Shown piece by piece: positions 25,461 to 34,391 of a stretch of DNA of 64,000 nucleotides; positions within the stretch are counted from its first letter, which is position 1; each line of letters opens with the position of its first letter. The translations under genes were made by a program, and so were the position numbers. Origin of the DNA: UBA11090 sp035560555 (GTDB lineage Bacteria; Spirochaetota; Spirochaetia; Treponematales; Rectinemataceae); the NCBI GenBank assembly GCA_035560555.1, contig DATMZF010000069.1, forward strand, positions 25,331 through 89,330, in the 5' to 3' direction. The notes beneath the pieces are model-generated. The model saw nothing but the letters and a program-made list of their open reading frames with translations. It did no database searches and was not told where the DNA came from.

Positions 25461-27428
25461 ATGGGTAGGATTATAGGCATCGATCTTGGAACGACAAACT
25501 CTTGCGTCGCGGTGATGGAAGGCGGCGAACCAATCGTCATTTCCAATTCCGAGGGACAGCGGACAACGCCGTCCATAGTCGGTTTCACGGCAAAAGGGGA
25601 GCGCGTCGTTGGTCAGCCCGCCAAAAACCAGATGATCACCAACGCCGAGAACACCGTATACTCCATCAAACGTTTCATGGGACGCCGTTTCGCGGAAGTC
25701 CAATCCGAAATCAAGATGGTCCCTTTCAATGTCACCGACAACGGCAACGACGTGCGCGTCGATATCCAGGACAAGATGTACAGTCCTCAGGAGATCAGCG
25801 CCTTCATTCTTCAGAAAATGAAGAAAACCGCCGAGGACTATCTCGGTGAGGCGGTGACCGAGGCCGTCATAACGGTTCCGGCATACTTCAACGATTCGCA
25901 GCGCCAGGCCACCAAGGACGCGGGCAAGATCGCCGGCCTCGAGGTCAAGCGCATCATCAACGAGCCGACGGCCGCCAGTCTCGCCTATGGCTTCAACAAG
26001 GATCAGAAGAAGGAAAGGACCATCGCCGTGTACGATCTCGGCGGCGGCACCTTCGATATTTCCATCCTCGAGCTGGGCGAGGGCGTCTTCGAGGTCAAGT
26101 CGACCAACGGCGATACCCACCTGGGCGGCGACGACTTCGATCTCAGGATCACGCAGTGGCTCGTCGACGAGTTTAAAAAGGATTCGGGCATCGACCTCTC
26201 CAAGGACCGCATGGCGCTGCAGCGCTTGAGGGAAGCGGCCGAGAAGGCCAAGATAGAGCTCTCGAACGTCATGCAGGCCGATGTTAATCTGCCCTTCATC
26301 ACCGCCGACGCCTCGGGCCCCAAGCATCTCCAGAAGTCCCTTTCGAGGGCAAAATTCGAGCAGATGTGCGAAGATCTCTTCGAGAGGACCAAGGAACCTT
26401 GCCGCAAGGCAATCGCCGACGCGGGGCTGACCGTGGACAAGATCGACGAGGTAATCCTCGTCGGAGGCTCCACGCGCACCCCGAAAGTAAAGCAGGTAGT
26501 CAAGGAAATTTTCGGCAAGGAACCTTCCATGGGTGTGAACCCTGACGAAGCGGTCGCCGTCGGCGCCGCCATCCAGGGCGGCATCCTCGGCGGCGACGTG
26601 AAGGACGTCCTCCTTCTCGACGTAACCCCGCTTTCCCTCGGCATCGAAACCTTGGGCGGCGTCTTTACCCGGCTCATCCCACGCAACACGACGATTCCCT
26701 GCCGCAAGAGCCAGATATTCTCCACGGCGGCCGACGGCCAGACGGCGGTTTCCATCCATGTCCTCCAGGGTGAGCGCGAAATGGCCAGCCAGGACAGGAC
26801 GCTTGGACGTTTTGACCTGGTGGGCATCCCTCCCGCTCCCCGAGGCATTCCGCAGGTTGAGGTCACCTTCGATATCGACGCGAACGGCATCGTCCATGTG
26901 TCCGCCAAGGACTTGGGCACCGGCAAGGAACAGAAGATTCGCATTGAATCCTCGAGCGGCCTGAGCGAAGGCGACATCGACAAGATGGTGCGCGAAGCCG
27001 AAGCCCACGCCGACGAAGACCGCAAGGAGCGCGAGCGCGTGGATGCCAGGAACGAAGCCGACGCGCTGATCTATCAGACCGAGAAGGCTCTCAAGGAATA
27101 CGGCGACAAGGCCGGTCCCGGCGAGAAGGAGAATATCGAGAGCGCCATAAAAGATTTGAAGAAAACCATGGAAGGTTCCGATGTCGAAGCCCTCAAACGG
27201 AAGACCGAGGCGCTGAAACAGGCTTCCTACAAGCTTTCCGAGGAACTGTACAAGAACGCGCAGGCTTCGCAGAGTACGGGCGCCCAGGGCGCGGCCGGAC
27301 AGGGCCAGGGACCGAACGCGGGTCCTGGTTTCGGCGGTCAGGGCGCTTCCGATCAGGGCAAGGATGAGGGCACCAAAACGGCGGACGATGTCGATTACAA
27401 AGTAGTAGACGACGAGGACAAGAAATAG
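25461..27428 (+). CDS. dnaK: Chaperone DnaK (Hsp70)
   Basis: 655 residues. ATPase motifs are GIDLGTTNSCVAV, AVYDLGGGTFDISIL and VGGSTRTPKV; the linker is DVLLLDVTPLSLGIET; the substrate domain and a helical lid follow. The C-terminal tail is Gly/Gln/Ala-rich and ends DYKVVDDEDKK. AGGGAGGAG precedes the ATG. It works with GrpE and DnaJ, encoded on either side. The downstream terminator at 27457 lies between it and dnaJ. Confidence 0.98.
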   Translation: MGRIIGIDLGTTNSCVAVMEGGEPIVISNSEGQRTTPSIVGFTAKGERVVGQPAKNQMITNAENTVYSIKRFMGRRFAEVQSEIKMVPFNVTDNGNDVRVDIQDKMYSPQEISAFILQKMKKTAEDYLGEAVTEAVITVPAYFNDSQRQATKDAGKIAGLEVKRIINEPTAASLAYGFNKDQKKERTIAVYDLGGGTFDISILELGEGVFEVKSTNGDTHLGGDDFDLRITQWLVDEFKKDSGIDLSKDRMALQRLREAAEKAKIELSNVMQADVNLPFITADASGPKHLQKSLSRAKFEQMCEDLFERTKEPCRKAIADAGLTVDKIDEVILVGGSTRTPKVKQVVKEIFGKEPSMGVNPDEAVAVGAAIQGGILGGDVKDVLLLDVTPLSLGIETLGGVFTRLIPRNTTIPCRKSQIFSTAADGQTAVSIHVLQGEREMASQDRTLGRFDLVGIPPAPRGIPQVEVTFDIDANGIVHVSAKDLGTGKEQKIRIESSSGLSEGDIDKMVREAEAHADEDRKERERVDARNEADALIYQTEKALKEYGDKAGPGEKENIESAIKDLKKTMEGSDVEALKRKTEALKQASYKLSEELYKNAQASQSTGAQGAAGQGQGPNAGPGFGGQGASDQGKDEGTKTADDVDYKVVDDEDKK

Positions 27429-27456
27429 GCATTATATGGCGCCCTTTTCAGAGTGT

Positions 27457-27502
27457 GGCGCCCTTCGGGACGTCATGCCCCGAAGGGCGCCATGCTTTTT
27501 TT
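27457..27502 (+). terminator. Terminator/attenuator between dnaK and dnaJ
   Basis: A 13-bp perfect stem, GGCGCCCTTCGGG (27457-27469) with its complement (27479-27491), is followed by a T-run (27496-27502). It should end most dnaK transcripts and lower dnaJ expression relative to dnaK, since no separate promoter is obvious in the 28 bp left before dnaJ. Confidence 0.85.
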
Positions 27503-27529
27503 AAATTCTTTCAGTCGAGGATAACATAA

Positions 27530-28669
27530 GTGGCGAAGCGAGATTATTACGAGGTTCTTGGAGTGCAGAAAGACGCAGCCAAGGACGATATCAAAAAGGC
27601 ATACAGGAAGCTAGCCATACAATTCCACCCCGACAAAAATCCCGGTGACAAGGCGGCTGAGGAAAAGTTCAAGGAAGCCACCGAAGCCTACGAGGTGCTA
27701 GGCGACGAACAGAAGCGGCAGGCCTATGACCAATTCGGTTTCGCCGGCGTCGAGGGGATGGGCGGCGGTTCTCAGGATCATTCGACCGTTTACCGTGATT
27801 TCGAGGACATATTTGGCGGATTTGGGGATTTCTCCTCCATTTTCGGCTCCATTTTCGGCAATTCCGGCGGTGGGTTCGCGGGCGACCGGCGATCGGATAG
27901 GCCTCATCGCGGATCGAACCTCAGATACGATATCGAGCTTCCCTTCGAAAAGGCAGTCTACGGCACGACCGTGGAAATCGCGTATTCCAAGGATGATACC
28001 TGCAAGACCTGCGGCGGTTCCGGCTCCATGGACGGGTCAGGGCGCAAGGTATGCGGCACCTGCAAGGGTTCCGGACAGGTCAGGAGGAGCTCGGGTTTCT
28101 TTTCGATTTCCCAGCCATGCCCCACCTGTAACGGCGAGGGCTCCGTCATCGACAAACCCTGCCGCGACTGCAGCGGCTCGGGCATAGCCAAGAAGAAGCA
28201 GAAGATCAAGGTGACCATCCCTCCCGGGGTGGACGACGGCAAGCGGGTGACCATACCCGGCCAGGGCGACGTGGGACCTAACGCCGGAGCTCCCGGCGAC
28301 CTCTATGTATTCATTCATGTGCGCAGTCACGAATTTTTTGAGCGTCACGAGCAGGATCTCTACTGCGCCGTCAGGATCGACATGACAACGGCGGCATTAG
28401 GCGGCGATGTGGTCGTGAACACTCTGGACGGAAAGAAGATCAAGCTCAGCGTTCCGGCTGGCACCCAGCACGGCAAGCTTCTCCGCGTCAGGGAGGAAGG
28501 CGTGCCGAGTTCCACGGGCAGGAAGGGCGATCTATATATAAAGATTCTCGTGCAAATTCCGGCTCGTCTGTCGAGAAAGGGCAAAGAACTCCTCGAAGAG
28601 CTGCGGGGCATAGAAGGCGAAAACGCCGAACCTCAAGCGGTGAAACTTTCGGAAGTGGCCGGCGCCTGA
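27530..28669 (+). CDS. dnaJ: Chaperone DnaJ (Hsp40)
   Basis: 379 residues from a GTG start. The J domain (residues 1-70) has the HPD tripeptide in FHPDKNPG, a Gly/Phe region follows, then four zinc-binding repeats (CKTCGGSG, CGTCKGSG, CPTCNGEG, CRDCSGSG) and the C-terminal substrate-binding domain with AALGGDVVVNTLDGK. It stimulates DnaK ATPase and delivers substrates. It is a full-length type I DnaJ. Confidence 0.97.
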   Translation: MAKRDYYEVLGVQKDAAKDDIKKAYRKLAIQFHPDKNPGDKAAEEKFKEATEAYEVLGDEQKRQAYDQFGFAGVEGMGGGSQDHSTVYRDFEDIFGGFGDFSSIFGSIFGNSGGGFAGDRRSDRPHRGSNLRYDIELPFEKAVYGTTVEIAYSKDDTCKTCGGSGSMDGSGRKVCGTCKGSGQVRRSSGFFSISQPCPTCNGEGSVIDKPCRDCSGSGIAKKKQKIKVTIPPGVDDGKRVTIPGQGDVGPNAGAPGDLYVFIHVRSHEFFERHEQDLYCAVRIDMTTAALGGDVVVNTLDGKKIKLSVPAGTQHGKLLRVREEGVPSSTGRKGDLYIKILVQIPARLSRKGKELLEELRGIEGENAEPQAVKLSEVAGA

Positions 28670-28743
28670 AGAGCCTAAAGCTTGAATAGTCGAATAGCCT
28701 GAAGGGGCATCCCCTGCCGGCGCCGCGCTCGCAAGAGCCTGAT

Positions 28744-28774
28744 AAAAAGCCCACACATCGCGTGCGGGCTTTTT
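28744..28774. terminator. Terminator downstream of dnaJ
   Basis: AAAAAGCCC and GGGCTTTTT arms (28744-28752, 28766-28774) enclose a partly paired loop. With A and T tracts on both sides it can serve dnaJ and the convergent gene ending at 28788. Confidence 0.8.
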
Positions 28775-28787
28775 CGTCGCTATAGGG

Positions 28788-29198
28788 CTATAGGATTACG
28801 CGCGCCTCGAATTCGTTATGGCAGCGGGGACAATTGATGAGACGCTTCCCCTTCGCGCGCGGCATCTGGATAAAGGCCTTGCAGCGCGGGCAGGTGCGGA
28901 AACGAAATGCCTTGACGTTCTTGATCCTTCGTTCCAGCCTCGAGAACCGCTTTCTTAGCGGTTTCGTGAGAGACAGGTATTTTTCGTTCTCGCGCCGTCT
29001 CTTCTCGATATTTTTCGAGAAGGACCTGAAGATCGACCAAAGCATTAACATCCACAAAACCATGTTCAGGATGGGCGACATGAAAAAAGCGCCGGCGACG
29101 ATTAAAACGAGGCATAGAACATTCGAAGCCCTGTACAGCTCGTCGACGCCATATCTTCCGGCCATGAAGCGCGCCAGCGCATACCTGATTTTATTCAT
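28788..29198 (-). CDS. Small membrane protein with C-terminal zinc ribbon
   Basis: 136 residues. Two adjacent hydrophobic helices (residues ~27-60) are followed by a highly basic linker. The C-terminal zinc ribbon is built from CPRCKAFIQMP and CPRCHNEFEARV. Similar two-helix plus zinc-ribbon proteins are common conserved hypotheticals. The basic linker and ribbon would face the cytoplasm. It probably shares a transcript with the J-domain gene 50 bp upstream. No function can be assigned. Confidence 0.6.
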   Translation of the reverse strand: MNKIRYALARFMAGRYGVDELYRASNVLCLVLIVAGAFFMSPILNMVLWMLMLWSIFRSFSKNIEKRRRENEKYLSLTKPLRKRFSRLERRIKNVKAFRFRTCPRCKAFIQMPRAKGKRLINCPRCHNEFEARVIL

Positions 29199-29248
29199 CC
29201 CGAAAACTCCTTAGCGACGTGCCGCGAACGCGGCGATTTTTATCGAAA

Positions 29249-29944
29249 TCAATAGAATAGTCGTCCGAAAAACAAGCTCAGGAAGTTCCATACGAGAATC
29301 GCGAAAGCGACGTTTCGTACGATGTGCAGCGGTTTGCCGGCTGGGCTTTCCCTCCGCCGGTACATCGACCCGCTGTTCTGTAGCCTGTCCAGCACGAGCC
29401 TGTATTCCTGATTGTCCGGCTCCATCCGCGCGGCTATCTTGGCGTGTTCCAGAGCCGCGGCCATGTTGCCGACGCCCGAATTCGCCACCGCGCTGTAGTA
29501 GTACCATTGGGCGCCTCTTTCGGCGATCGCGTCGAGAACGGCGAGGGCCTGCGGATAAAAACCGGCGCGGATGTAGTTCTCCGCCGTCTGAAGCGTCGCC
29601 TGCCCTTGGCCGCTTCCCCTGTAGCCGGCGCCGCCGAAAAACGCCTCGAATGGGTCGAAGCCGAAACCGAAGGGGTCGTTCGCCCGATTGGAGGAAGTTC
29701 CATAGCCGGCGTTTCCATATTCGCCCGGCCCCGAATCGCCGTACTGCCCGTCGCCGTCGGGGGATACATTGCCGCTCTTGATTTGTTCGTAGGCGGCGTT
29801 GATCTCGCTCATCTTTTTCGCCGCTTCCGGGCTGCCCTGATTGACGTCGGGATGATATTTTTTCGCGAGCTTGCGGTACGCTTTCGAGATTTCCTCAGCT
29901 GAGGTGTCGGGTAAGACCCCAAGGATCTTGTATGGATCGGCCAT
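29249..29944 (-). CDS. Membrane-anchored J-domain protein (DnaJ-like co-chaperone)
   Basis: 231 residues. The J domain (residues 1-62) starts MADPYKILGVLPDTSAEEIS and contains YHPDVNQ. A Gly/Tyr/Phe-rich linker follows, then TPR-like helices (residues ~120-195, NYIRAGFYPQALAVLDAIAE) and a single C-terminal hydrophobic segment ending in LFFGRLFY. It lacks the DnaJ zinc finger, so it is a type III J protein that would recruit DnaK to the membrane. The ATG at 29944 is favoured because it begins the J domain, with AAGGCG upstream. Confidence 0.78.
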   Translation of the reverse strand: MADPYKILGVLPDTSAEEISKAYRKLAKKYHPDVNQGSPEAAKKMSEINAAYEQIKSGNVSPDGDGQYGDSGPGEYGNAGYGTSSNRANDPFGFGFDPFEAFFGGAGYRGSGQGQATLQTAENYIRAGFYPQALAVLDAIAERGAQWYYYSAVANSGVGNMAAALEHAKIAARMEPDNQEYRLVLDRLQNSGSMYRRRESPAGKPLHIVRNVAFAILVWNFLSLFFGRLFY

Positions 29945-29986
29945 TATGGACATCGCCTTATAGCATTGTGTATCGTTGAAATGTAT

Positions 29987-30020
29987 AAAAAAAAAGTCCG
30001 CGCGGCAAGGCGCGGACTTT
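29987..30020 (-). terminator. Terminator of the copper operon
   Basis: An 11-bp stem AAAGTCCGCGC/GCGCGGACTTT (29993-30003, 30010-30020) is followed on the minus strand by a long T-run (29987-29995). It lies between copZ and the J-domain gene. Confidence 0.85.
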
Positions 30021-30063
30021 CTCATGCGCGGAGAGGAAAGGCTTCACTTCTTCGAAAATGCCC

Positions 30064-30273
30064 TCAGGGCATTATTGAGATCACTTTATAGCCGGCGTCG
30101 GCCACGGCCGCCCTCATCGCCTGATCGCTCAACGCGTCGCCCTCAACCATGGCCGAGCGTTCGAGAAGGTCGACCTTGGCCGATTTTACGCCCGGGATGC
30201 CTTCCAGCGCCGACTGGACATGCATGACGCAATGCCCGCAGGACATGCCATCGATCTTTAAAAGTTTTCGCAT
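30064..30273 (-). CDS. copZ: Copper chaperone (heavy-metal-associated domain)
   Basis: 69 residues, a single HMA domain with the metal motif GMSCGHC (Cys12, Cys15). It would carry Cu(I) to the CopA ATPase encoded 166 bp upstream. Operon position after csoR and copA supports copper rather than mercury. The intervening 30274-30439 contains short GC-rich repeats at the copA end but no gene. Confidence 0.85.
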   Translation of the reverse strand: MRKLLKIDGMSCGHCVMHVQSALEGIPGVKSAKVDLLERSAMVEGDALSDQAMRAAVADAGYKVISIMP

Positions 30274-30439
30274 ACTAACTCCTTGCGATTATGGTAGTTA
30301 TGCCGGCGTGGGCCGGTCTCGTTCACCTTGTTCCACCTATTTGAAATATAAGGAATTCTCAGGCCGATGCAAGTGTCTGCGGCTTGATTCCTTCAGGGGC
30401 GAAACGCCCAGCGCTCTAGCGCGGCGTCAAAGCCCGGCG

Positions 30440-32905
30440 TTAAAGCGCGGCGCGAAAGCGCCGAAGCCTTAGCGCGTTGGTCAGGACGGAAACCGAGCTC
30501 ATCGACATGGCCGCGGCGGCGATGATTGGCGAGAGCAGAGGGCCGCCGAAGGCGTGGAGAATGCCCGCCGCGACAGGTATTCCGAGGACGTTGTAGCCGA
30601 ATGCCCAGAAAAGGTTCTGCCTTATGTTCCTCATCACGCCTTTGGAGAGCGAGATGGCGGTGGGTACGTCCATCAGGTCGCTGTGCATGAGCACGATGTC
30701 GGCGCTCTCCATGGCCACGTCGGTGCCCGTCCCTATGGCGATGCCGACGTCGGCTTGGGCGAGGGCGGGGGCGTCGTTGATCCCGTCGCCCACCATAGCC
30801 ACCTTTTTGCCGTCAGCCTGCAGCTTCTTCACTTCCTCGGCCTTGTCGCCGGGAAGAACCTCGGCGAGGATGCGGTCGATGCCGACTTCGCGCGCGATGG
30901 CTTCCGCCGTCGGGCGGGAATCGCCGGTTATCATCGCCGTCTCTATGCCCATGGCGCGGAGGCGTGCGATGGCGGCCGCGCTGTTCGGCTTGACGACGTC
31001 AGCCACGGCGATGAGGCCGATGAGGACGCCATCGAAAGCCGCGAACATGGGCGTTTTGCCCGAAGCGGCGAGAGAGTCGGCTGTCGTGCCGAAGCCTCCC
31101 AGCGCGACGCCTCGTTCGGCCATGAGACGGGCGTTCCCAAAAATGAAAAGTTTGCCCTCCATCGTCGCTTCGATGCCCCGGCCGGGCAGGGCATCGAAAC
31201 TTTCCGGAGTCGGGAGCGAAAGCCCGAGCTTCTCTGCCTCGCGCACGATGGCTTCCCCAAGAGGGTGTTCCGAGGCCTTTTCCGCGGCGGCGGCGAGGGC
31301 GAGGAGCCTCTCCTCCGCGACGCCCTCGGCTGGCAGAATTTCGGTGAGCTCCGGTTTGCCTTCGGTGATGGTTCCCGTCTTGTCGAAGACGACAATCTGT
31401 ACCTTGCCGGTGGTCTCGAGGGCTTCGCCCGACTTTATGAGGACGCCCAACTCGGCGCCCTTTCCAGTACCGACCATGATGGCGGTGGGCGTGGCCAAGC
31501 CCAAGGCGCATGGACAGGCTATCGTGAGCACCGCCACGAAGATGGTGAGCGCGAAGACGGCCGTATGTCCCGCGATGAGCCACGCCCCGGCCGACAGAAT
31601 CGCGACGCCGAAGACTACCGGCACGAAGACGCCGGAAATGACATCGGCCAGCCTGGCGATGGGCGCCTTGGAACCCTGCGCGTCTTCCACCAGTTTGATG
31701 ATGCGAGAGAGGGCCGTATCGGCGCCGACGCGCTCGGCGCGGAAGGTTAGGGCGCCGTTCTTGTTGATGGTTCCTCCCGTGATCGCGGCGCCGGGCCCCT
31801 TGTCGACGGGAATGCTCTCGCCGGTGAGCATGGACTCGTCCACGGCGCTCGCTCCAGAGATGACCGTTCCGTCGACGGGAACCTTCTCGCCGGGGCGGAC
31901 GAGGAGGATGTCGCCCGGTTCGACCTCGTCGATGGGAGTTTCGATCTCCTTCCTGTCTTGGAGCAGCGTCGCCGTTTTCGGCTTGAGCCCCATGAGTTTC
32001 TTGATCGAATCGGAGGTACGACCCTTGCTCACCGTTTCCAGCGTCTTGCCGAGGAGAATGAGGGTGATGATGATGCCGGCCGTCTCGAAATAGAGCTCCT
32101 CGACAGCGCCGAAGTCGCCGTTCGCTATCCTGTACACGGAGAAGAGGCTGTAGAGAACCGCCGCGCTCGTGCCCATCGCGATGAGGCTGTCCATATTGGG
32201 AGAGCCATGGAGAAGGGCACGGACGCCGACGACGTAGAAACGATATCCCGCGATGATGGCCGGTATCACCAAGACTATCTGGATGAGGGCGAAGCGGAGG
32301 GGATAGTCCATCGGGTGAAGGGAGGCGGGTAGAGGCCAACCGAGCATATGCCCCATCGCTATGTAGAGAAGAGGGAGGGAAAACGCGGCCGAAACGATGA
32401 ACTTCGTCCACATGGAGCGGATTTCGCGCTCTTTTGCCGCCTTGTGCTCGTCGATTTTGGCCGCCGAGACGGCTTCCATCGCCAGAGGCTCGTAGCCGGC
32501 CTTCTTGATCGCCCCCTTTACCTCGGAGAGGCGCAGAACCGCGGGACTATATTTCACCGTCGCCCGCTCGGTGGCGAGATTCACGGTGACCGAGATGACG
32601 CCGGGCAGCTTGCCTATCGCCCTCTCGACGGCGGCGGAGCAGGAGGCGCAGGTCATTCCCCCGACAGGAATAGTGACTTCCCTCTCCCCGAGATGTTCTA
32701 CCGCCTCGTAGCCCGCGTTTTTCACGGCCATTTTTATGGCTTCTATGGAAGCGGACGCGTCGTCGAAACTTACTTTGAGCGTCTCCGTCGCCAGATTGAC
32801 CGAGGCTTCGGCCACGCCGGGCACCTTGCGCACCGCCCGCTCGTTCGCGGCGACGCAGGAAGCGCAGGTCATGCCGCGAATCTCAAGTGTTTCGGTTTTT
32901 ATCAT
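30440..32905 (-). CDS. copA: Cu(I)-exporting P1B-type ATPase
   Basis: 821 residues. Two N-terminal HMA domains carry GMTCASC (Cys14/17 and Cys86/89). Eight membrane segments follow, with the CPC metal site in TIACPCALGLATPT. The phosphorylation site is DKTGTITEGKPEL, the nucleotide-domain HP motif is ASEHPLGEA, and the hinge is GDGINDAPALAQADVGIAIG. It pumps Cu(I) out of the cytoplasm. The CsoR regulator is encoded 58 bp upstream and CopZ downstream. Confidence 0.96.
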   Translation of the reverse strand: MIKTETLEIRGMTCASCVAANERAVRKVPGVAEASVNLATETLKVSFDDASASIEAIKMAVKNAGYEAVEHLGEREVTIPVGGMTCASCSAAVERAIGKLPGVISVTVNLATERATVKYSPAVLRLSEVKGAIKKAGYEPLAMEAVSAAKIDEHKAAKEREIRSMWTKFIVSAAFSLPLLYIAMGHMLGWPLPASLHPMDYPLRFALIQIVLVIPAIIAGYRFYVVGVRALLHGSPNMDSLIAMGTSAAVLYSLFSVYRIANGDFGAVEELYFETAGIIITLILLGKTLETVSKGRTSDSIKKLMGLKPKTATLLQDRKEIETPIDEVEPGDILLVRPGEKVPVDGTVISGASAVDESMLTGESIPVDKGPGAAITGGTINKNGALTFRAERVGADTALSRIIKLVEDAQGSKAPIARLADVISGVFVPVVFGVAILSAGAWLIAGHTAVFALTIFVAVLTIACPCALGLATPTAIMVGTGKGAELGVLIKSGEALETTGKVQIVVFDKTGTITEGKPELTEILPAEGVAEERLLALAAAAEKASEHPLGEAIVREAEKLGLSLPTPESFDALPGRGIEATMEGKLFIFGNARLMAERGVALGGFGTTADSLAASGKTPMFAAFDGVLIGLIAVADVVKPNSAAAIARLRAMGIETAMITGDSRPTAEAIAREVGIDRILAEVLPGDKAEEVKKLQADGKKVAMVGDGINDAPALAQADVGIAIGTGTDVAMESADIVLMHSDLMDVPTAISLSKGVMRNIRQNLFWAFGYNVLGIPVAAGILHAFGGPLLSPIIAAAAMSMSSVSVLTNALRLRRFRAAL

Positions 32906-32963
32906 GGTTCATATCCTCCGCGCCCCGGGGCGCGCCTTGCTCCCCTATCTTCAGGAATCCTGG

Positions 32964-33242
32964 TTAAGAATCGCCCAGATAGCGTTCCAGGATGTTGGCT
33001 ATCTCCTCGATTTTCTCCTGCGCCATATCCTTGTTCACGGCATCCTTCACGCAGGTGTCGATATGCTGCCGGAGCACGACAAGGTTCGCTTTTTTCATGA
33101 GCGCGGCCGAGGCGAGAATCTGCTTGGAAACATCGATGCAGTAGCGGTTTCCTTCCATCATCCGTATGGCCGCGTCCACTTGACCCCTCGCTGTCTTGAG
33201 AAGGATGAGGGCTTTCTGACTTTCCGCGCTGCAGTGATCCAT
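32964..33242 (-). CDS. csoR: CsoR-family copper-sensing repressor
   Basis: 92 residues, all-alpha DUF156 fold. The Cu(I) ligands Cys35, His60 and Cys64 (RYCIDVSKQ, VLRQHIDTCV) form the C-H-C set of true CsoR rather than RcnR or FrmR. Copper binding releases the DNA. It is the first gene of the csoR-copA-copZ operon, and a G-tract inverted repeat lies in its promoter. Confidence 0.9.
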   Translation of the reverse strand: MDHCSAESQKALILLKTARGQVDAAIRMMEGNRYCIDVSKQILASAALMKKANLVVLRQHIDTCVKDAVNKDMAQEKIEEIANILERYLGDS

Positions 33243-33282
33243 TGCTGTGTCTCCTCGGGCCGAGAACGGCGTGAAATCGATT

Positions 33283-33343
33283 TACCCTGCCCAGGTAGGG
33301 TGGGGTATGTAGACACTATATAGTAACATCCCTATCCGGGCAA
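33283..33343 (-). promoter_or_regulatory. csoR-copA promoter and CsoR-type operator
   Basis: On the minus strand: -35 TTGCCC (33338-33343), 17-bp spacer, -10 TATAGT (33315-33320). Just downstream, 33283-33307, lies a GC-tract pseudo-palindrome with TACCC at each end (TACCCTGCCC on the plus strand, TACCCCACCC on the minus). This is the pattern of characterised CsoR operators. It begins eight bases after the -10. Confidence 0.7.
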
Positions 33344-33359
33344 GTCCCTGGCCGGCGAC

Positions 33360-34391
33360 TCAGACGCGGGAGAGCGCGAGAAGGATCAGACAGCCGGTTG
33401 AGGCGAAGAGAATGGTCGTGAGATACATGATGAGAATGGAGCGGCCGATATCGGCGGTTTCCGGCGGGCGGCGGGCTTCGCCGAGATAAGGTTTCTCGAT
33501 CTTTTTCCCTTCGTACCAGGCGGGGCCGGCCAGCCTGATGCCGAGGGCGCCGGCGGTGAGGGCTTCCATCCAGGCCGAGTTGGGGCTTTCGTGGTTGCGC
33601 CGGTCCCTCCAGCCGAGGGTCAGGGCCGCCTTGAGGCTGAAGCGGCCCGGGGCCGTGATGGAGAGGAGCCCGCAGGCGAAAAGGCCGAAGAGGAAGCCAA
33701 GGCGAGCCGGAATCCAGTTCGCGGCGTCGTCGGCGCGCGCGGCGACGCGACCGAAGCGCAGGTAGCGTTCGTTCTTGTAGCCCCACATCGAGTCGAGGGT
33801 GTTGATGGCGCGGTAGGCGAGGGCTCCCGGCGCGCCCGCGATCAGCGCCCAGAACAGCGGGGCGATGACGCCGTCGATGGTGGACTCCGCGACGCTTTCC
33901 ACGGCCGCCTTCACGACGCCCTCCCGATCGAGCCGTCGCGCATCCCTGCCCACAATGCGCGAGACGCTGGCCTGGCCCGCTTCTAGACGGCTCTGGGCGT
34001 CCATCCCGGGCTTTTCGAGGGCCGCCGAGACGCGCAGCGCTTGCTTGGCCATGTCCCTTGGGGCGATCGTCGTATAGATAAGAACGATCCTGGTGACAAG
34101 AGCCGCGACCTTCGCCGCGGGTTCCCGCGCTATACCGATTCCGCGGCAGACAAGGGCGGCGAGCGCCGCCGCGATGCCGGGCAGCGCGATTCCCGCGAGG
34201 CAGGCGCCGCCGACGGCGATGAGCCAGCCTGCGAGGCCGGCGCCTATTGTGGCGCCCAGGCGGGGACGTAGGAATGCTTCAAGGCGAGCGGCGGCGCGGC
34301 CGATGAGCCTGACCGGATGGAAGGCATACTCGGGATCGCCTATGAGCCCGTCGAGTATGAGCGCCGCGACGATTATGTACCAGGCGGTCAA
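33360..34391 (-). CDS. cbiB: Adenosylcobinamide-phosphate synthase
   Basis: 343 residues, a membrane protein joining cobyric acid to (R)-1-amino-2-propanol phosphate. The typical N terminus is ALILDGLIGDPEYAFHPVRL, and the C-terminal half has RAINTLDSMWGYKNERYLRF with a YxxFGxxAAxxDDxxNxIPARL-like stretch. It is last in the salvage operon. Its TTG start overlaps the cobD stop codon (TTGA), with GGAG upstream. Confidence 0.93.
   Translation of the reverse strand: MTAWYIIVAALILDGLIGDPEYAFHPVRLIGRAAARLEAFLRPRLGATIGAGLAGWLIAVGGACLAGIALPGIAAALAALVCRGIGIAREPAAKVAALVTRIVLIYTTIAPRDMAKQALRVSAALEKPGMDAQSRLEAGQASVSRIVGRDARRLDREGVVKAAVESVAESTIDGVIAPLFWALIAGAPGALAYRAINTLDSMWGYKNERYLRFGRVAARADDAANWIPARLGFLFGLFACGLLSITAPGRFSLKAALTLGWRDRRNHESPNSAWMEALTAGALGIRLAGPAWYEGKKIEKPYLGEARRPPETADIGRSILIMYLTTILFASTGCLILLALSRV

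Noticed and set aside
25383..27008. A 541-residue open frame antisense to dnaK
   Set aside because: Long antisense frames are a known artefact of codon bias in dnaK in GC-rich genomes. It lacks a ribosome-binding site and any family motif, and dnaK is unmistakable.
30400..30480. Short GC-rich repeats at the 3' end of copA, considered as a repeat array
   Set aside because: The units are irregular, partly inside the coding sequence and too few; there are no CRISPR-like spacers anywhere in the window.
30554..32093. Two long plus-strand frames opposite copA
   Set aside because: They are low-complexity shadows of the copA coding sequence with no recognisable motif.
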